Of a DNA stretch of 64,000 nucleotides, positions 10,237-19,507 are shown piece after piece. Positions within the stretch are counted from its first letter, which is position 1. Every line of letters begins with the position of its first letter. The notes under the pieces were generated by a model that was not told the DNA's origin, did not search any database, and saw nothing but the letters and a program-made list of their open reading frames with translations. The DNA is taken from contig NZ_FCOP01000010.1 of the NCBI RefSeq assembly GCF_900021175.1, forward strand, positions 506,940 through 570,939, read 5' to 3'. Made by a program: the position numbers and the translations under genes. The DNA is from Pseudenterobacter timonensis. GTDB lineage: Bacteria; Pseudomonadota; Gammaproteobacteria; Enterobacterales; Enterobacteriaceae.

Positions 10237-10893
10237 ATGTTATCTTTTTACTTTCAAGGGCTTGCTCTGGGGGCGGCGATGATACTTCCCCTCGGCCCGC
10301 AAAACGCTTTTGTGATGAATCAGGGGATTCGCCGCCAGTATCATCTGATGATTGCGCTGCTCTGCGCCGTAAGCGATCTGGTGCTGATTTGCGCGGGTAT
10401 CTTTGGCGGCAGCGCACTGCTGATGCAGTCGCCGTGGCTGATGGCGCTGGTCACCTGGGGCGGCGTCGCTTTTTTACTGTGGTATGGCTTTGGCGCGTTG
10501 AAAACCGCGATGAGCAAAGATATCGCCCTGGCGAACGCCGAGGTGTTAAAGCAGGGACGCTGGAAAATCATCGCCACCATGCTGGCTGTTACCTGGCTTA
10601 ACCCGCACGTCTATCTGGATACCTTTGTGGTGCTGGGCAGCCTTGGCGGTCAGCTTGATGTTGAGCCGAGACGGTGGTTTGCGATGGGGACAATCAGCGC
10701 CTCGTTCTTATGGTTCTTCGGCCTGGCGCTGCTTGCCGCCTGGCTCGCGCCGCGTCTGCGTACCGTGAAGGCCCAGCGCATCATCAATACGCTGGTGGGG
10801 CTGGTGATGTGGTTTATCGCTTTTCAGCTGGCGAAGGAGGGGATTCACCATCTCCATGCGCTCTTCAACCAGGTCTTGTCTTATGGACAATAG
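10237..10893 (+). CDS. argO: Arginine exporter ArgO
   Basis: LysE-superfamily inner-membrane exporter of arginine (and canavanine). The 218 residues contain about six membrane helices and the family signature [17 protein letters not shown] near the N-terminus. The ATG at 10237 ([12 protein letters not shown]) aligns with E. coli ArgO; an in-frame ATG at 10228 would add three residues. In E. coli transcription needs the LysR-type regulator ArgP with arginine. Here argP lies 900 bases downstream on the other strand, as in E. coli. The C-terminus is a few residues longer than the E. coli protein. Confidence 0.95.
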   Translation: MLSFYFQGLALGAAMILPLGPQNAFVMNQGIRRQYHLMIALLCAVSDLVLICAGIFGGSALLMQSPWLMALVTWGGVAFLLWYGFGALKTAMSKDIALANAEVLKQGRWKIIATMLAVTWLNPHVYLDTFVVLGSLGGQLDVEPRRWFAMGTISASFLWFFGLALLAAWLAPRLRTVKAQRIINTLVGLVMWFIAFQLAKEGIHHLHALFNQVLSYGQ

Positions 10894-10963
10894 CGTCAGA
10901 ACCGCTAAGCTTGCAGGCATGCGCCCTGTTGGTGGGCACTCTTCGCACCATGGAGGAATGACA

Positions 10964-11743
10964 GTGAAGTTTAAAGTGATGGCCCTGGCGGCATTAGTAG
11001 GTTTTGGCGCAATGTCGGTTCAGGCGAGTGAACTGCCTGACGGTCCGCACATTGTCACTTCCGGTACCGCGAGCGTGGATGCTGTGCCGGATATCGCGAC
11101 TCTGGCCATTGAGGTCAACGTGGCGGCAAAAGATGCGGCCTCCGCCAAGAAGCAGGCGGATGAACGTGTTGCGCAATATCTCTCCTTTCTTGAGCAGAAC
11201 GGTATTGCGAAAAAGGATATCAGCTCCGCCAACCTGCGTACTCAGCCCGACTACGACTACCAGAACGGTAAAAGCATTCTGAAAGGCTATCGCGCCGTGC
11301 GCACCGTAGAGGTCACACTGCGCCAGCTCGATAAGGTGAATACGCTGCTCGACGGCGCCTTAAAAGCGGGCCTGAACGAAATTCGCTCCGTTTCGCTTGG
11401 GGTTGCGCAACCCGAGAAATACAAAGATGAAGTTCGCAAGGCGGCTATTGATGACGCCGTTCGTCAGGCGCAGCAGCTCGCTTCCGGCTTTCACAGCAAG
11501 CTGGGGCCGGTCTACAGCGTGCGCTACCACGTCTCGAACTATCAGCCAAGCCCGATGGTCCGCATGATGAAAGCCGATGCCGCGCCAGCCTCCGCGCAGG
11601 AGACGTACGAACAGGCAACGATTCAGTTTGACGATCAGGTGGACGTGGTGTTCCAGCTTGAACCAGCCCAGGGCCAGACGCAAAGTCAGGAGCCTGCGCA
11701 GACGCAAACTCAGCAGCAGCCTGCTGCCACGCCTGCCCGGTAA
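10964..11743 (+). CDS. yggE: SIMPL-domain periplasmic protein YggE
   Basis: Periplasmic protein of the SIMPL (DUF541) family, linked in E. coli to resistance to oxidative and heat stress; its biochemical role is not settled. I set the start at the GTG at 10964 (MKFKVMALAALV): GGAGG at 10952-10956 lies 7 bases before it, whereas the in-frame ATG at 10958 would leave only one base. This yields 259 residues with a Sec signal peptide cleaved after MSVQA. The C-terminal 20 residues are a Gln/Thr/Ala-rich tail (AQGQTQSQEPAQTQTQQQ) longer than in E. coli (246 residues). Confidence 0.93.
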   Translation: MKFKVMALAALVGFGAMSVQASELPDGPHIVTSGTASVDAVPDIATLAIEVNVAAKDAASAKKQADERVAQYLSFLEQNGIAKKDISSANLRTQPDYDYQNGKSILKGYRAVRTVEVTLRQLDKVNTLLDGALKAGLNEIRSVSLGVAQPEKYKDEVRKAAIDDAVRQAQQLASGFHSKLGPVYSVRYHVSNYQPSPMVRMMKADAAPASAQETYEQATIQFDDQVDVVFQLEPAQGQTQSQEPAQTQTQQQPAATPAR

Positions 11744-11760
11744 TTTCTCCAATCTGCTAT

Positions 11761-11794
11761 CCCTTCTCCCGGCCGGGAGAGGGGAATATTTTTC
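11761..11794. terminator. yggE / argP bidirectional terminator
   Basis: Arms CCCTTCTCCC and GGGAGAGGGG around GGCC, followed by AATATTTTT, between the convergent genes yggE and argP. Confidence 0.75.
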
Positions 11795-12686
11795 AGTCCT
11801 GCCTCAATACCTTATGCCCGTAAGCCAGCAGCGCGTCGGTGACGTTGCGCATCATGCGGCTTTCCGGCGCGAAGCGGTGCCAGTAGAGCATCCGGCGCTG
11901 ATAGAGGCCAGGCGTAAGGTCAATCAGCTCGCCGCTTTCCAGCTCCTTTTCAATCTGCAGATGCGGGATCATACAGCAGGTGGTGCCCTGGCGGGCCAGC
12001 TGGACAAACGCTTCCGAGGAGTTAACGATATGGCACGGCACGCTGCCCGGCGGCAGATCGAAGTTCTGCTGCAAAAAGGCCTGGTGCATATCGTCGAGAT
12101 GGTCGAACGCGACGGCAGGCGCTTTCAGCAGGGCCGAGCGGGTGACGCCGTTCGGGAAGTAGCGTTCGGCAAAAGCTTTTGACGCCACGAAGAGATAGTC
12201 CAGCGCGCCCAGCTGATCCACCAGGCAGCTTGGCAGCGCCTGAGGCTGAATACTGACCGCGCCCACCACTTCGCCGCGCCGCAGACGTTCCTGGGTGCGG
12301 GTTTCATCTTCAACCTGCAGGTTAAGACGAATCGGCGAGTCGGCCAGTACCGTAGCCAGGGCCGGGAGTAACCAGGTCGCCAGACTGTCGGCGTTCACCG
12401 CCAGCGACAGCAGCAGCGGGGTGGAGCCGGTCTGCTCATCGCCCAGCCACTCCTCTTCCAGTAGCTCCACCTGACGCAGCAGGGCGAGCAGCTTCTGCCC
12501 CTGCTCCGTCGGGCGCGGCGGTACGGTACGCACCAGCAGCGGCTGTCCGAACATATTCTCAAGCTGTTTGATTCGCTGCGAGACGGCGGATTGGGTGATG
12601 CACAGCTTTTGCGCCGCCCGTTCAAAACCGCGCTCGCGTATGACGGCATCAAGGGCCTGTAATGTTCTGTAATCCGGACGTTTCAT
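11793..12686 (-). CDS. argP: LysR-type regulator ArgP (IciA)
   Basis: DNA-binding regulator that senses arginine and lysine. In E. coli it activates argO and affects lysine and glutamate metabolism genes; historically it was called IciA. The 297 residues equal E. coli ArgP. The N-terminal winged helix-turn-helix ([20 protein letters not shown]) occupies about residues 18-37, followed by a linker helix and a periplasmic-binding-protein-like effector domain. The ATG at 12686 ([10 protein letters not shown]) matches the family; the frame is open 27 codons upstream without homology. Divergent from rpiA. Confidence 0.96.
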   Translation of the reverse strand: MKRPDYRTLQALDAVIRERGFERAAQKLCITQSAVSQRIKQLENMFGQPLLVRTVPPRPTEQGQKLLALLRQVELLEEEWLGDEQTGSTPLLLSLAVNADSLATWLLPALATVLADSPIRLNLQVEDETRTQERLRRGEVVGAVSIQPQALPSCLVDQLGALDYLFVASKAFAERYFPNGVTRSALLKAPAVAFDHLDDMHQAFLQQNFDLPPGSVPCHIVNSSEAFVQLARQGTTCCMIPHLQIEKELESGELIDLTPGLYQRRMLYWHRFAPESRMMRNVTDALLAYGHKVLRQD

Positions 12687-12812
12687 TGCGGGTGGGGACT
12701 CCTTTATTTGCTCAATCTGCACTATGACACAATTTTCCTTTTGTGGCAGACGAAATCGAACCTGCATGTTCTATAATGCGCGCTGAGTTTTCACACCACA
12801 GGCAAAACGATC

Positions 12813-13472
12813 ATGACGCAGGATGAACTGAAAAAAGCAGTAGGATGGGCCGCTCTCCAGTACGTACAGCCAGGCACCATTGTCGGGGTAGGTACCGGGT
12901 CGACCGCCGCGCACTTTATTGACGCGCTGGGCACGATGAAAGGGCAGATCGAGGGTGCGGTCTCCAGCTCCGATGCCTCCACCGAAAAACTGAAAAGCCT
13001 TGGTATCACCGTATTTGATCTTAACGAGGTTGATCGTCTGGGCATTTATGTCGATGGCGCGGATGAAATCAACGGCCACATGCAGATGATCAAAGGCGGC
13101 GGCGCGGCGCTGACCCGTGAAAAGATCATCGCCTCGGTGGCGGATAAATTTATCTGCATCGCCGACGCCTCCAAGCAGGTCGACATTCTGGGCGCCTTCC
13201 CGCTGCCGGTAGAGGTGATCCCGATGGCGCGTAGCGCCGTCGCCCGTCAGCTGGTGAAGCTGGGCGGCCGCCCGGAGTATCGTCAGGGCGTGGTGACCGA
13301 CAACGGCAACGTGATTCTTGACGTACACGGTCTGGAGATCCTGGATGCGGTTGCGCTGGAAAACGCAATCAACGCGATTCCGGGTGTTGTCACGGTGGGC
13401 CTGTTTGCGAACCGCGGCGCGGATGTGGCGCTGATTGGTACCGCCGACGGCGTGAAAACCATCGTAAAATGA
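12813..13472 (+). CDS. rpiA: Ribose-5-phosphate isomerase A
   Basis: Interconverts ribose-5-P and ribulose-5-P in the pentose phosphate pathway. The 219 residues equal E. coli RpiA. The phosphate-binding [11 protein letters not shown] lies near residue 25-35 and the catalytic DGADEIN and [11 protein letters not shown] segments near residues 81-100. ATG at 12813 gives [14 protein letters not shown]. It is divergent from argP with 126 bases between and ends at a strong terminator. Confidence 0.97.
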   Translation: MTQDELKKAVGWAALQYVQPGTIVGVGTGSTAAHFIDALGTMKGQIEGAVSSSDASTEKLKSLGITVFDLNEVDRLGIYVDGADEINGHMQMIKGGGAALTREKIIASVADKFICIADASKQVDILGAFPLPVEVIPMARSAVARQLVKLGGRPEYRQGVVTDNGNVILDVHGLEILDAVALENAINAIPGVVTVGLFANRGADVALIGTADGVKTIVK

Positions 13473-13476
13473 TCTG

Positions 13477-13508
13477 ACGGGGGAGCGCTTCCCCCGTTAA
13501 AAAAATTT
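13477..13508 (+). terminator. rpiA terminator
   Basis: Stem ACGGGGGA/TCCCCCGT with a short loop, followed by TAAAAAAATTTT. Confidence 0.85.
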
Positions 13509-13730
13509 TGCATCGCTGAATTTGGTGACTTGTGTCACGTTTTTCCGCCCCTTCTGACGATTTGACCAGCAATTTTCTTCTCGCCAGCATTTTCCACTGC
13601 CATTTCACGCTGTATGACTTTTCTTCAGGGACTCGACGCAAACGTTCATATTGCCGCAATAGTTTTTTTTGATATGTTGGAAAGCGGATTGCAATCCAGC
13701 ACAACATCATCAAAAAACAGGGTCGGGTAA

Positions 13731-14963
13731 ATGGCAAAGGTATCACTGGAGAAAGACAAGATTAAATTTCTGCTCGTCGAAGGGGTGCACCAGAAGGCGC
13801 TGGACAGCCTTCGTGCGGCGGGTTACACCAACATCGAATATCACAAAGGCGCGCTGGATAGCGAAGCGCTGAAAGCCTCCATCCGTGATGCCCACTTCAT
13901 TGGCCTGCGATCCCGTACCCATCTGACCGAAGAGGTGATTGCCGCAGCGGAGAAGCTGGTGGCTATCGGCTGCTTCTGCATCGGCACCAACCAGGTCGAC
14001 CTGGAAGCCGCCGCGAAGCGCGGTGTCCCGGTTTTTAATGCGCCATTCTCTAATACCCGCTCCGTGGCTGAACTGGTCATTGGCGAGCTCCTCCTCCTCC
14101 TGCGCGGCATCCCGGAAGCGAACGCCAAGGCGCACCGCGGCGTCTGGAACAAACTGGCTGCGGGCTCGTATGAAGCGCGTGGCAAAAAGCTGGGGATTAT
14201 CGGCTATGGCCACATCGGCACACAGCTCGGCATTCTGGCGGAGTCGCTGGGGATGCATGTCTTTTTCTACGACATCGAGAGCAAGCTGCCGCTCGGTAAT
14301 GCCACCCAGGTGCAACATCTTTCCGATCTGCTGAACATGAGTGACGTGGTGAGCCTCCATGTGCCGGAAAACGCCTCCACTAAAAATATGATGGGCGCTG
14401 AAGAGCTGGCGCTGATGAAGCCTGGTTCACTGCTGATCAACGCCGCGCGCGGAACGGTGGTCGATATTCCGGCGCTGTGCGACGCCCTGAAGCGTAAGCA
14501 TCTGGCGGGGGCGGCTATCGACGTCTTCCCGACCGAACCGGCGACCAACAGCGATCCCTTTACCTCTCCGCTGTGCGAGTTTGATAACGTCATTCTGACG
14601 CCGCACATCGGCGGCTCCACTCAGGAAGCGCAGGAGAATATCGGTCTTGAGGTAGCGGGTAAGCTGGCGAAATATTCCGATAACGGCTCCACGCTCTCGG
14701 CGGTGAATTTCCCGGAAGTCTCCCTGCCGCTGCACGGCGGGCGTCGCCTGCTGCATATCCACGAAAACCGTCCGGGTGTGCTGACCGCCATTAACCAGAT
14801 TTTCGCCGAGCAGAGCGTTAACATCGCCGCGCAGTACCTGCAAACTAATGCGCAGATGGGCTATGTGGTCATTGATATTGAAGCGGATGAAGAGGTTGCC
14901 GAGAAAGCGCTGCAGAGCATGAAGGCGATCCCGGGGACGATTCGCGCGCGTCTGCTGTACTGA
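13731..14963 (+). CDS. serA: D-3-phosphoglycerate dehydrogenase
   Basis: NAD-dependent first enzyme of serine synthesis; E. coli SerA also reduces 2-oxoglutarate. The 410 residues match. The nucleotide-binding GYGHIGTQLG lies near residue 160. Catalytic Arg (AARGTVVD), Glu (FPTEPATN) and His (TPHIGG) follow the 2-hydroxyacid dehydrogenase order. The C-terminal ACT domain (about 339-410) keeps the serine-binding HIHENRPGV. This points to feedback inhibition by serine. It is preceded by a 258-base gap after the rpiA terminator and followed by a REP element. Confidence 0.97.
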   Translation: MAKVSLEKDKIKFLLVEGVHQKALDSLRAAGYTNIEYHKGALDSEALKASIRDAHFIGLRSRTHLTEEVIAAAEKLVAIGCFCIGTNQVDLEAAAKRGVPVFNAPFSNTRSVAELVIGELLLLLRGIPEANAKAHRGVWNKLAAGSYEARGKKLGIIGYGHIGTQLGILAESLGMHVFFYDIESKLPLGNATQVQHLSDLLNMSDVVSLHVPENASTKNMMGAEELALMKPGSLLINAARGTVVDIPALCDALKRKHLAGAAIDVFPTEPATNSDPFTSPLCEFDNVILTPHIGGSTQEAQENIGLEVAGKLAKYSDNGSTLSAVNFPEVSLPLHGGRRLLHIHENRPGVLTAINQIFAEQSVNIAAQYLQTNAQMGYVVIDIEADEEVAEKALQSMKAIPGTIRARLLY

Positions 14964-14978
14964 TAAGCGGTTTGTGGT

Positions 14979-15053
14979 GTCGGGTGGCGCTTACGCTTAC
15001 CCGACCTGCGCTGAGGATTTGCAGGCCGGGTAAGCGCAAGCGCCGCCCGGCTT
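14979..15053. repeat. REP pair between serA and fau
   Basis: Inverted units GGGTGGCGCTTACGCTTACC and GGCCGGGTAAGCGCAAGC around a short spacer, between convergent genes. In E. coli the same gap holds the sibC antitoxin RNA; I see no counterpart here. Confidence 0.8.
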
Positions 15054-15057
15054 TATT

Positions 15058-15654
15058 CTACCAGGTCCACGTTTTACCAGGCGTCACCACCGCAGGCAGC
15101 GGAATATCCCATTTTTCTACAGGTAAGGCTTCTACAGCCTGGCAATCGTGCGCATAACCCACCGGCTGTAATTTATACCGCTGCCAGTTTTGCAGCGTCC
15201 TGTCATAGAAACCACCGCCCATTCCTAAACGCTGGCCCTGTGCATCAAACGCCACCAGCGGCGTTACCAGCACGTCCAGCTCCGTGAGGGGGAGTACGTC
15301 GCGAACATCCAGCTTTGGCTCGCTGATTTTCAGACGATTCACCACCAGCTCACTGTGCGGATGGTAGTGGAGAAACAGCAGATTACCCGGGCTGAAAGGG
15401 TGCAGAACCGGCAGGTAAACCTTTTTACCCGCGCGCCAGAGCTGGTCGATAAGCGGTTGGGTATCCAGCTCGCCGTCAAACGATAAAAAGAGCGCAATGG
15501 TATGAGCCATTACCACCGGCGGGTAGGCCATCATGCGGGCGGCCGCCTGCTGGGCAAAGTGTGCCTGTTGCTCGGCGCTTAAAGCGCGACGACGCTGACG
15601 AATGAGTTTACGAATGTCCTGGCGTGAGGTAAAAACTTCAGGGAATTGAGTCAT
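15058..15654 (-). CDS. fau: 5-formyltetrahydrofolate cyclo-ligase (YgfA)
   Basis: ATP-dependent enzyme that converts 5-formyl-THF to 5,10-methenyl-THF, salvaging an inhibitory folate made by side reaction of serine hydroxymethyltransferase. The 198 residues carry the N-terminal RxxRRAL helix and the C-terminal ATP-binding loop GMGGGFYDRTL. The ATG at 15654 gives MTQFPEVFTS; the frame continues upstream into the 6S RNA gene and that part is not protein. As in E. coli, the gene lies just downstream of ssrS and is probably cotranscribed with the 6S RNA. No strong ribosome site is visible. Confidence 0.93.
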   Translation of the reverse strand: MTQFPEVFTSRQDIRKLIRQRRRALSAEQQAHFAQQAAARMMAYPPVVMAHTIALFLSFDGELDTQPLIDQLWRAGKKVYLPVLHPFSPGNLLFLHYHPHSELVVNRLKISEPKLDVRDVLPLTELDVLVTPLVAFDAQGQRLGMGGGFYDRTLQNWQRYKLQPVGYAHDCQAVEALPVEKWDIPLPAVVTPGKTWTW

Positions 15655-15678
15655 GGTAGTTGGTAGAAGAAGAGAGAG

Positions 15679-15862
15679 GGAATCTCCGAGATGCCGCCGC
15701 AGGCTGTAACCCTTGAACCCTTGGTTCAAGGTGAATGTGTCGTCACAGTTTTAAGGCTTCTCGGACGAACCGAGCATGCTCACCAACCGTGGAGCGCCAC
15801 ATTCTTGTGGTATGAAATATCGGCTCAGGGGACTGGCCCGCTTGCAAACATCTCAGAGAATT
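15679..15862 (-). ncRNA. ssrS: 6S RNA (SsrS)
   Basis: About 184 bases closely matching E. coli 6S RNA, the regulator that binds sigma70-RNA polymerase in stationary phase by mimicking an open promoter. Visible landmarks on the minus strand are the 5' end TTCTCTGAGATGTT pairing with the 3' end AGATGCCGCCG-side complement, the central loop region GAGCCGATATTTCATACCAC and the conserved AGGGTTCAAGGGTTACAGCC segment. It lies between zapA and fau as in E. coli. End points are set by homology. Confidence 0.96.
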
Positions 15863-15903
15863 TTTTTCTTCACAGTTACTCTACCATAGTCAACTGCAAA
15901 GTG

Positions 15904-16233
15904 TTATTCAAACTTTGGTCCCGTTCTGTCGGGATTGCGACCCTGATCAAGCAATGCCTGTTCAATGGTCTGCTGGAGCATTTTAATGCGCTGCTCCATG
16001 CTCGCCGCGTAGTCGCGGGTCTTGGTCTTTTCCTGAGTCAGTTCATAACTGATGTTCAACGCGGCAATGAAGACCAGCTGCTCAGTATTTGTGACTCTAG
16101 TGCGTTCTTTTAAATCTTGCAACCGCTGATTCAAATCGTCCGCAGCCTGATTCAAGGCATCCCTTTGTTCAGGAGGACAATTTACTCGCAGCGCACGGCC
16201 AAAAATCTGGAGATCGACGGGTTGTGCAGACAT
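15904..16233 (-). CDS. zapA: Cell division protein ZapA
   Basis: Small Z-ring associated protein that cross-links FtsZ filaments and recruits ZapB. The 109 residues equal E. coli ZapA. A short N-terminal globular domain ([15 protein letters not shown]) is followed by a long coiled-coil helix (about residues 45-100) that forms the tetramer. It starts at the ATG 16233. It is divergent from ygfB and followed on the same strand by the 6S RNA gene. Confidence 0.97.
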   Translation of the reverse strand: MSAQPVDLQIFGRALRVNCPPEQRDALNQAADDLNQRLQDLKERTRVTNTEQLVFIAALNISYELTQEKTKTRDYAASMEQRIKMLQQTIEQALLDQGRNPDRTGPKFE

Positions 16234-16401
16234 GCCACCTTCCTGCTGATTGACTGCGCGGCCTTCGCAAACGACCCGGGGGGCGGCGAAGGGGCGACAC
16301 TATAGCTACCCTGGTGTGAAGATACAAGCCCTTTTCTGGTATCACCAGGGTCCAAAGTGTTAGCATATCATGAATATTCCTCCCATTGATGACGAATGAG
16401 C

Positions 16402-16980
16402 ATGTCTATACAGAACGAAATGCCTGGTTACAACGACGTAAGCCAGTTACTCAACCAGCAGGGAGTAGGGCTGACCCCTGCTGAAATGCACGGTCTCATC
16501 AGCGGGATCCTGTGCGGCGGGAACAACGACAGCTCATGGCAGCCGCTGATCCATGACCTGACCAACGAAGGGCTGGCCTTTGGCCATGAGCTGGCCGAGG
16601 CCCTGCGCAGAATGCATGCCGCCACCAGCGACTCGCTGGAGGATGATGGATTTCTGTTTCAGCTCTACCTGCCAGAGGGTGATGATGTCAGCGTGTTTGA
16701 CCGCGCCGACGCGCTGGCGGGTTGGGTAAACCACTATCTGCTGGGTCTTGGCGTAACGCAGCCTAAACTTGATAAAGTGACCGGCGAGGCGGGCGAAGCC
16801 ATCGACGATCTGCGCAACATTGCGCAGCTCGGCTACGATGAAGATGAGGATCAAGAAGAGCTTGAGATGTCGCTCGAAGAGATTGTGGAATATGTGCGCG
16901 TGGCCGCGCTTCTCTGCCATGACGCCTTTACCCGTTCGCAGCCGACCGCGCCGGAAGTGCGCAAGCCGACCTTACACTAA
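16402..16980 (+). CDS. ygfB: YecA/YgfB-family protein
   Basis: Conserved all-helical UPF0149 protein of 192 residues, first gene of ygfB-pepP-ubiH-ubiI. Its molecular role in enterics is not established. The acidic stretch [15 protein letters not shown] near the C-terminus is typical. I use the ATG at 16402 ([11 protein letters not shown]), aligning with the E. coli start; the ATG at 16396 would add only Met-Ser. It lies 22 bases before pepP. Confidence 0.93.
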   Translation: MSIQNEMPGYNDVSQLLNQQGVGLTPAEMHGLISGILCGGNNDSSWQPLIHDLTNEGLAFGHELAEALRRMHAATSDSLEDDGFLFQLYLPEGDDVSVFDRADALAGWVNHYLLGLGVTQPKLDKVTGEAGEAIDDLRNIAQLGYDEDEDQEELEMSLEEIVEYVRVAALLCHDAFTRSQPTAPEVRKPTLH

Positions 16981-17002
16981 ACATTACACACAGGAGAGTG
17001 TC

Positions 17003-18322
17003 ATGGTTATTTCTCAGCCTGAGTATTTACGCCGTCGTCAGGCGCTGCTGGCAAAGATGCAGCCCGGCAGCGCCGCGCTGATTTTTGCCGCGCCGGAGGC
17101 GACGCGCAGCAACGACAGTGAATACCCCTATCGTCAGAATAGCGATTTTTGGTACTTCACCGGTTTTAACGAGCCGGAAGCGGTGCTGGTGCTGATTAAA
17201 AGCGATGACACCCACAGCCATAGCGTCTTGTTTAACCGCGTGCGCGATCTCACCGCTGAAATCTGGTCTGGCCGTCGTCTGGGACAAGAGGCGGCACCTG
17301 AGAAGCTCGGGGTGGATCGCGCTCTGGCCTTTAGCGAAATCAACGAGCAGCTCTATCAGCTCTTCAACGGCCTGGATGTGATTTACCACGCTCAGGGGGA
17401 ATATGAATATGCCGACGAGATTGTCTTTTCCGCGCTGGAAAAGCTGCGTAAAGGCTCTCGCCAGAACTTAATCGCCCCCTCTTCGCTCACCGACTGGCGC
17501 CCGATGGTGCATGAAATGCGCCTGTTCAAATCGGCGGAAGAGATTGAGGTGATGCGCCGGGCGGGCGAGATCAGCGCGCTGGCGCATACCCGCGCGATGG
17601 AAAAATGTCGCCCCGGCATGTTCGAGTACCAGCTTGAAGGTGAAATCCAGCATGAATTTAACCGCCACGGCGCGCGCTTTCCCTCCTACAACACCATCGT
17701 GGGCGGCGGTGAAAACGGCTGTATTCTCCACTACACCGAGAACGAAAGCGTACTGCGCGACGGCGATCTGGTGCTGATTGACGCGGGCTGCGAGTATCAG
17801 GGCTATGCCGGAGATATTACCCGCACCTTCCCGGTGAACGGGAAATTTAGCCCTGAACAGCGCGCCATCTACGACATCGTGCTCAAATCGCTGGAGACGG
17901 CGCTGAATCTCTTCCGCCCCGGAACCTCCATTCAGGAGGTGACAGGCGAGGTGGTGCGCGTCATGGTGACCGGGCTGGTTGAACTGGAGCTCCTCAAGGG
18001 CGACATTGACGAGCTGATTGCCGCTAACGCCCACCGTCCGTTCTTTATGCACGGCCTTAGCCACTGGCTCGGGCTGGACGTGCATGATGTCGGCGGCTAT
18101 GGTCCCGACCGTTCACGCCCCCTTGAGCCTGGCATGGTGCTGACCGTCGAACCGGGTCTCTATATCGCGCCGGATGCTAACGTGCCGCCCGCCTGGCGCG
18201 GCATCGGCATTCGCATTGAAGACGATATCGTCATTACCGAAACCGGTAACGAAAACCTGACCGCCACGGTTGTGAAGCGGGCGGAGGATATCGAAGCGCT
18301 AATGGCGGCGGCACGCCTATGA
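17003..18322 (+). CDS. pepP: Xaa-Pro aminopeptidase (aminopeptidase P II)
   Basis: Manganese peptidase that removes N-terminal residues preceding proline. The 439 residues have an N-terminal domain (to about 170) and a C-terminal pita-bread catalytic domain. Dimetal ligands are visible as Asp in LIDAGCEY and GDITRTFP, His in HGLSHWLG, and Glu in TVEPGLY and GIRIEDD. Start is the ATG at 17003 after AGGAGAG. The stop codon overlaps the ubiH start in an ATGA arrangement, indicating translational coupling in the operon. Confidence 0.97.
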   Translation: MVISQPEYLRRRQALLAKMQPGSAALIFAAPEATRSNDSEYPYRQNSDFWYFTGFNEPEAVLVLIKSDDTHSHSVLFNRVRDLTAEIWSGRRLGQEAAPEKLGVDRALAFSEINEQLYQLFNGLDVIYHAQGEYEYADEIVFSALEKLRKGSRQNLIAPSSLTDWRPMVHEMRLFKSAEEIEVMRRAGEISALAHTRAMEKCRPGMFEYQLEGEIQHEFNRHGARFPSYNTIVGGGENGCILHYTENESVLRDGDLVLIDAGCEYQGYAGDITRTFPVNGKFSPEQRAIYDIVLKSLETALNLFRPGTSIQEVTGEVVRVMVTGLVELELLKGDIDELIAANAHRPFFMHGLSHWLGLDVHDVGGYGPDRSRPLEPGMVLTVEPGLYIAPDANVPPAWRGIGIRIEDDIVITETGNENLTATVVKRAEDIEALMAAARL

Positions 18323-19497
18323 GTATCATCATCGTTGGCGGAGGGATGACCGGCGCGACGCTGGCGCTGGCGATTTCACACCTGACAGGCGGTAAGCTTC
18401 CGGTTCATCTGGTGGAGGCCGTTACTCCGCAGTCAGACGTGCATCCGGGATTTGATGCCCGTGCCATTGCGCTGGCGCAGGGCACCTGTCAGCAACTTGC
18501 CCGTGTGGGCATCTGGCAGGCGATTGCCGATCGCGCGACGCCCATCCGCACCGTGCATGTGAGCGATCGCGGCCATGCGGGTTTTGTCACGCTGGAGGCG
18601 CAGGATTACCGTATTGACGCGCTGGGTCAGGTTGTCGAACTGCATGATGTCGGGCTGCGGCTGTTTCGGCTGTTGCAGGATGCGCCCGGCGTTACGCTGC
18701 ACTGTCCGGCGCGCGTCGCCAGCTTCACCCGCAGGGATGACAGCGTCAGCGTGACGCTGGACGATGGCAGCCTGATAGAGGGCAAACTGCTGGTCGCGGC
18801 AGACGGTACGCGATCGGAGCTGGCGACCCGCTGCAAAATCGAGTGGAACGAGCAACCTTATGGACAGTGTGCGGTGATCGCCAATGTCTCCACCGCTCTG
18901 CCGCACGAGGGACGCGCCTGGGAGCGCTTTACCGAACATGGCCCGCTGGCGATGCTGCCCATGTCGCACGGGCGTTGCTCCCTGGTCTGGTGCCATCCGC
19001 TGGAGAAGGCCGATGAGGTGCTGGGCTGGTCTGATGAACGTTTCTGCAACGAGCTGCAAAAGGCGTTTGGCTGGCGGCTGGGGCGCATCACCCATGCGGG
19101 AAAACGCGTCTCCTATCCGCTGGCGCTGACCACCGCCCGGCAGTTTATCTCTCACCGTGTGGCGCTGGTAGGCAATGCGGCGCAAACCCTGCATCCCATC
19201 GCCGGACAGGGCTTTAACTTAGGGCTGCGCGATGTCATGAGCCTGGCGGAGACGCTGGCGCAGGCGTGGTCTGAAGGGAAAGACTGCGGCGCTTTTTCGG
19301 TGTTAAGCCACTATCAGCAACGCCGTCAGGCAGACAAAGCCGCGACTATTGGCGTTACCGACGGTCTGGTGACACTTTTCGCAAACCGCTGGATGCCGCT
19401 CGTTGCCGGACGCAACCTGGGGCTGATGGCTATGGAACTATTCATTCCGGCACGCGACGTGCTGGCGCAGCGAACCCTGGGTTGGGTAGCGCGTTAA
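18319..19497 (+). CDS. ubiH: 2-octaprenyl-6-methoxyphenol hydroxylase
   Basis: FAD-dependent aromatic hydroxylase of ubiquinone synthesis, acting at ring C1 in E. coli, peripheral to the inner membrane. The 392 residues include the N-terminal FAD dinucleotide motif GGGMTGATLA, the mid-protein DG motif (VAADGTRSELA) and the C-terminal GNAAQTLHPIAGQGFNLGLRD flavin motif. The start overlaps pepP by four bases, and the stop lies 10 bases before the paralogous ubiI, which acts at C5. Confidence 0.96.
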   Translation: MSIIIVGGGMTGATLALAISHLTGGKLPVHLVEAVTPQSDVHPGFDARAIALAQGTCQQLARVGIWQAIADRATPIRTVHVSDRGHAGFVTLEAQDYRIDALGQVVELHDVGLRLFRLLQDAPGVTLHCPARVASFTRRDDSVSVTLDDGSLIEGKLLVAADGTRSELATRCKIEWNEQPYGQCAVIANVSTALPHEGRAWERFTEHGPLAMLPMSHGRCSLVWCHPLEKADEVLGWSDERFCNELQKAFGWRLGRITHAGKRVSYPLALTTARQFISHRVALVGNAAQTLHPIAGQGFNLGLRDVMSLAETLAQAWSEGKDCGAFSVLSHYQQRRQADKAATIGVTDGLVTLFANRWMPLVAGRNLGLMAMELFIPARDVLAQRTLGWVAR

Positions 19498-19507
19498 GGA
19501 GTAAACA

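Noticed and set aside
14964..15057. A sib-type antitoxin RNA between serA and fau, as in E. coli
   Set aside because: The gap is filled by a REP pair and no ibs-like small frame or Sib sequence is visible.
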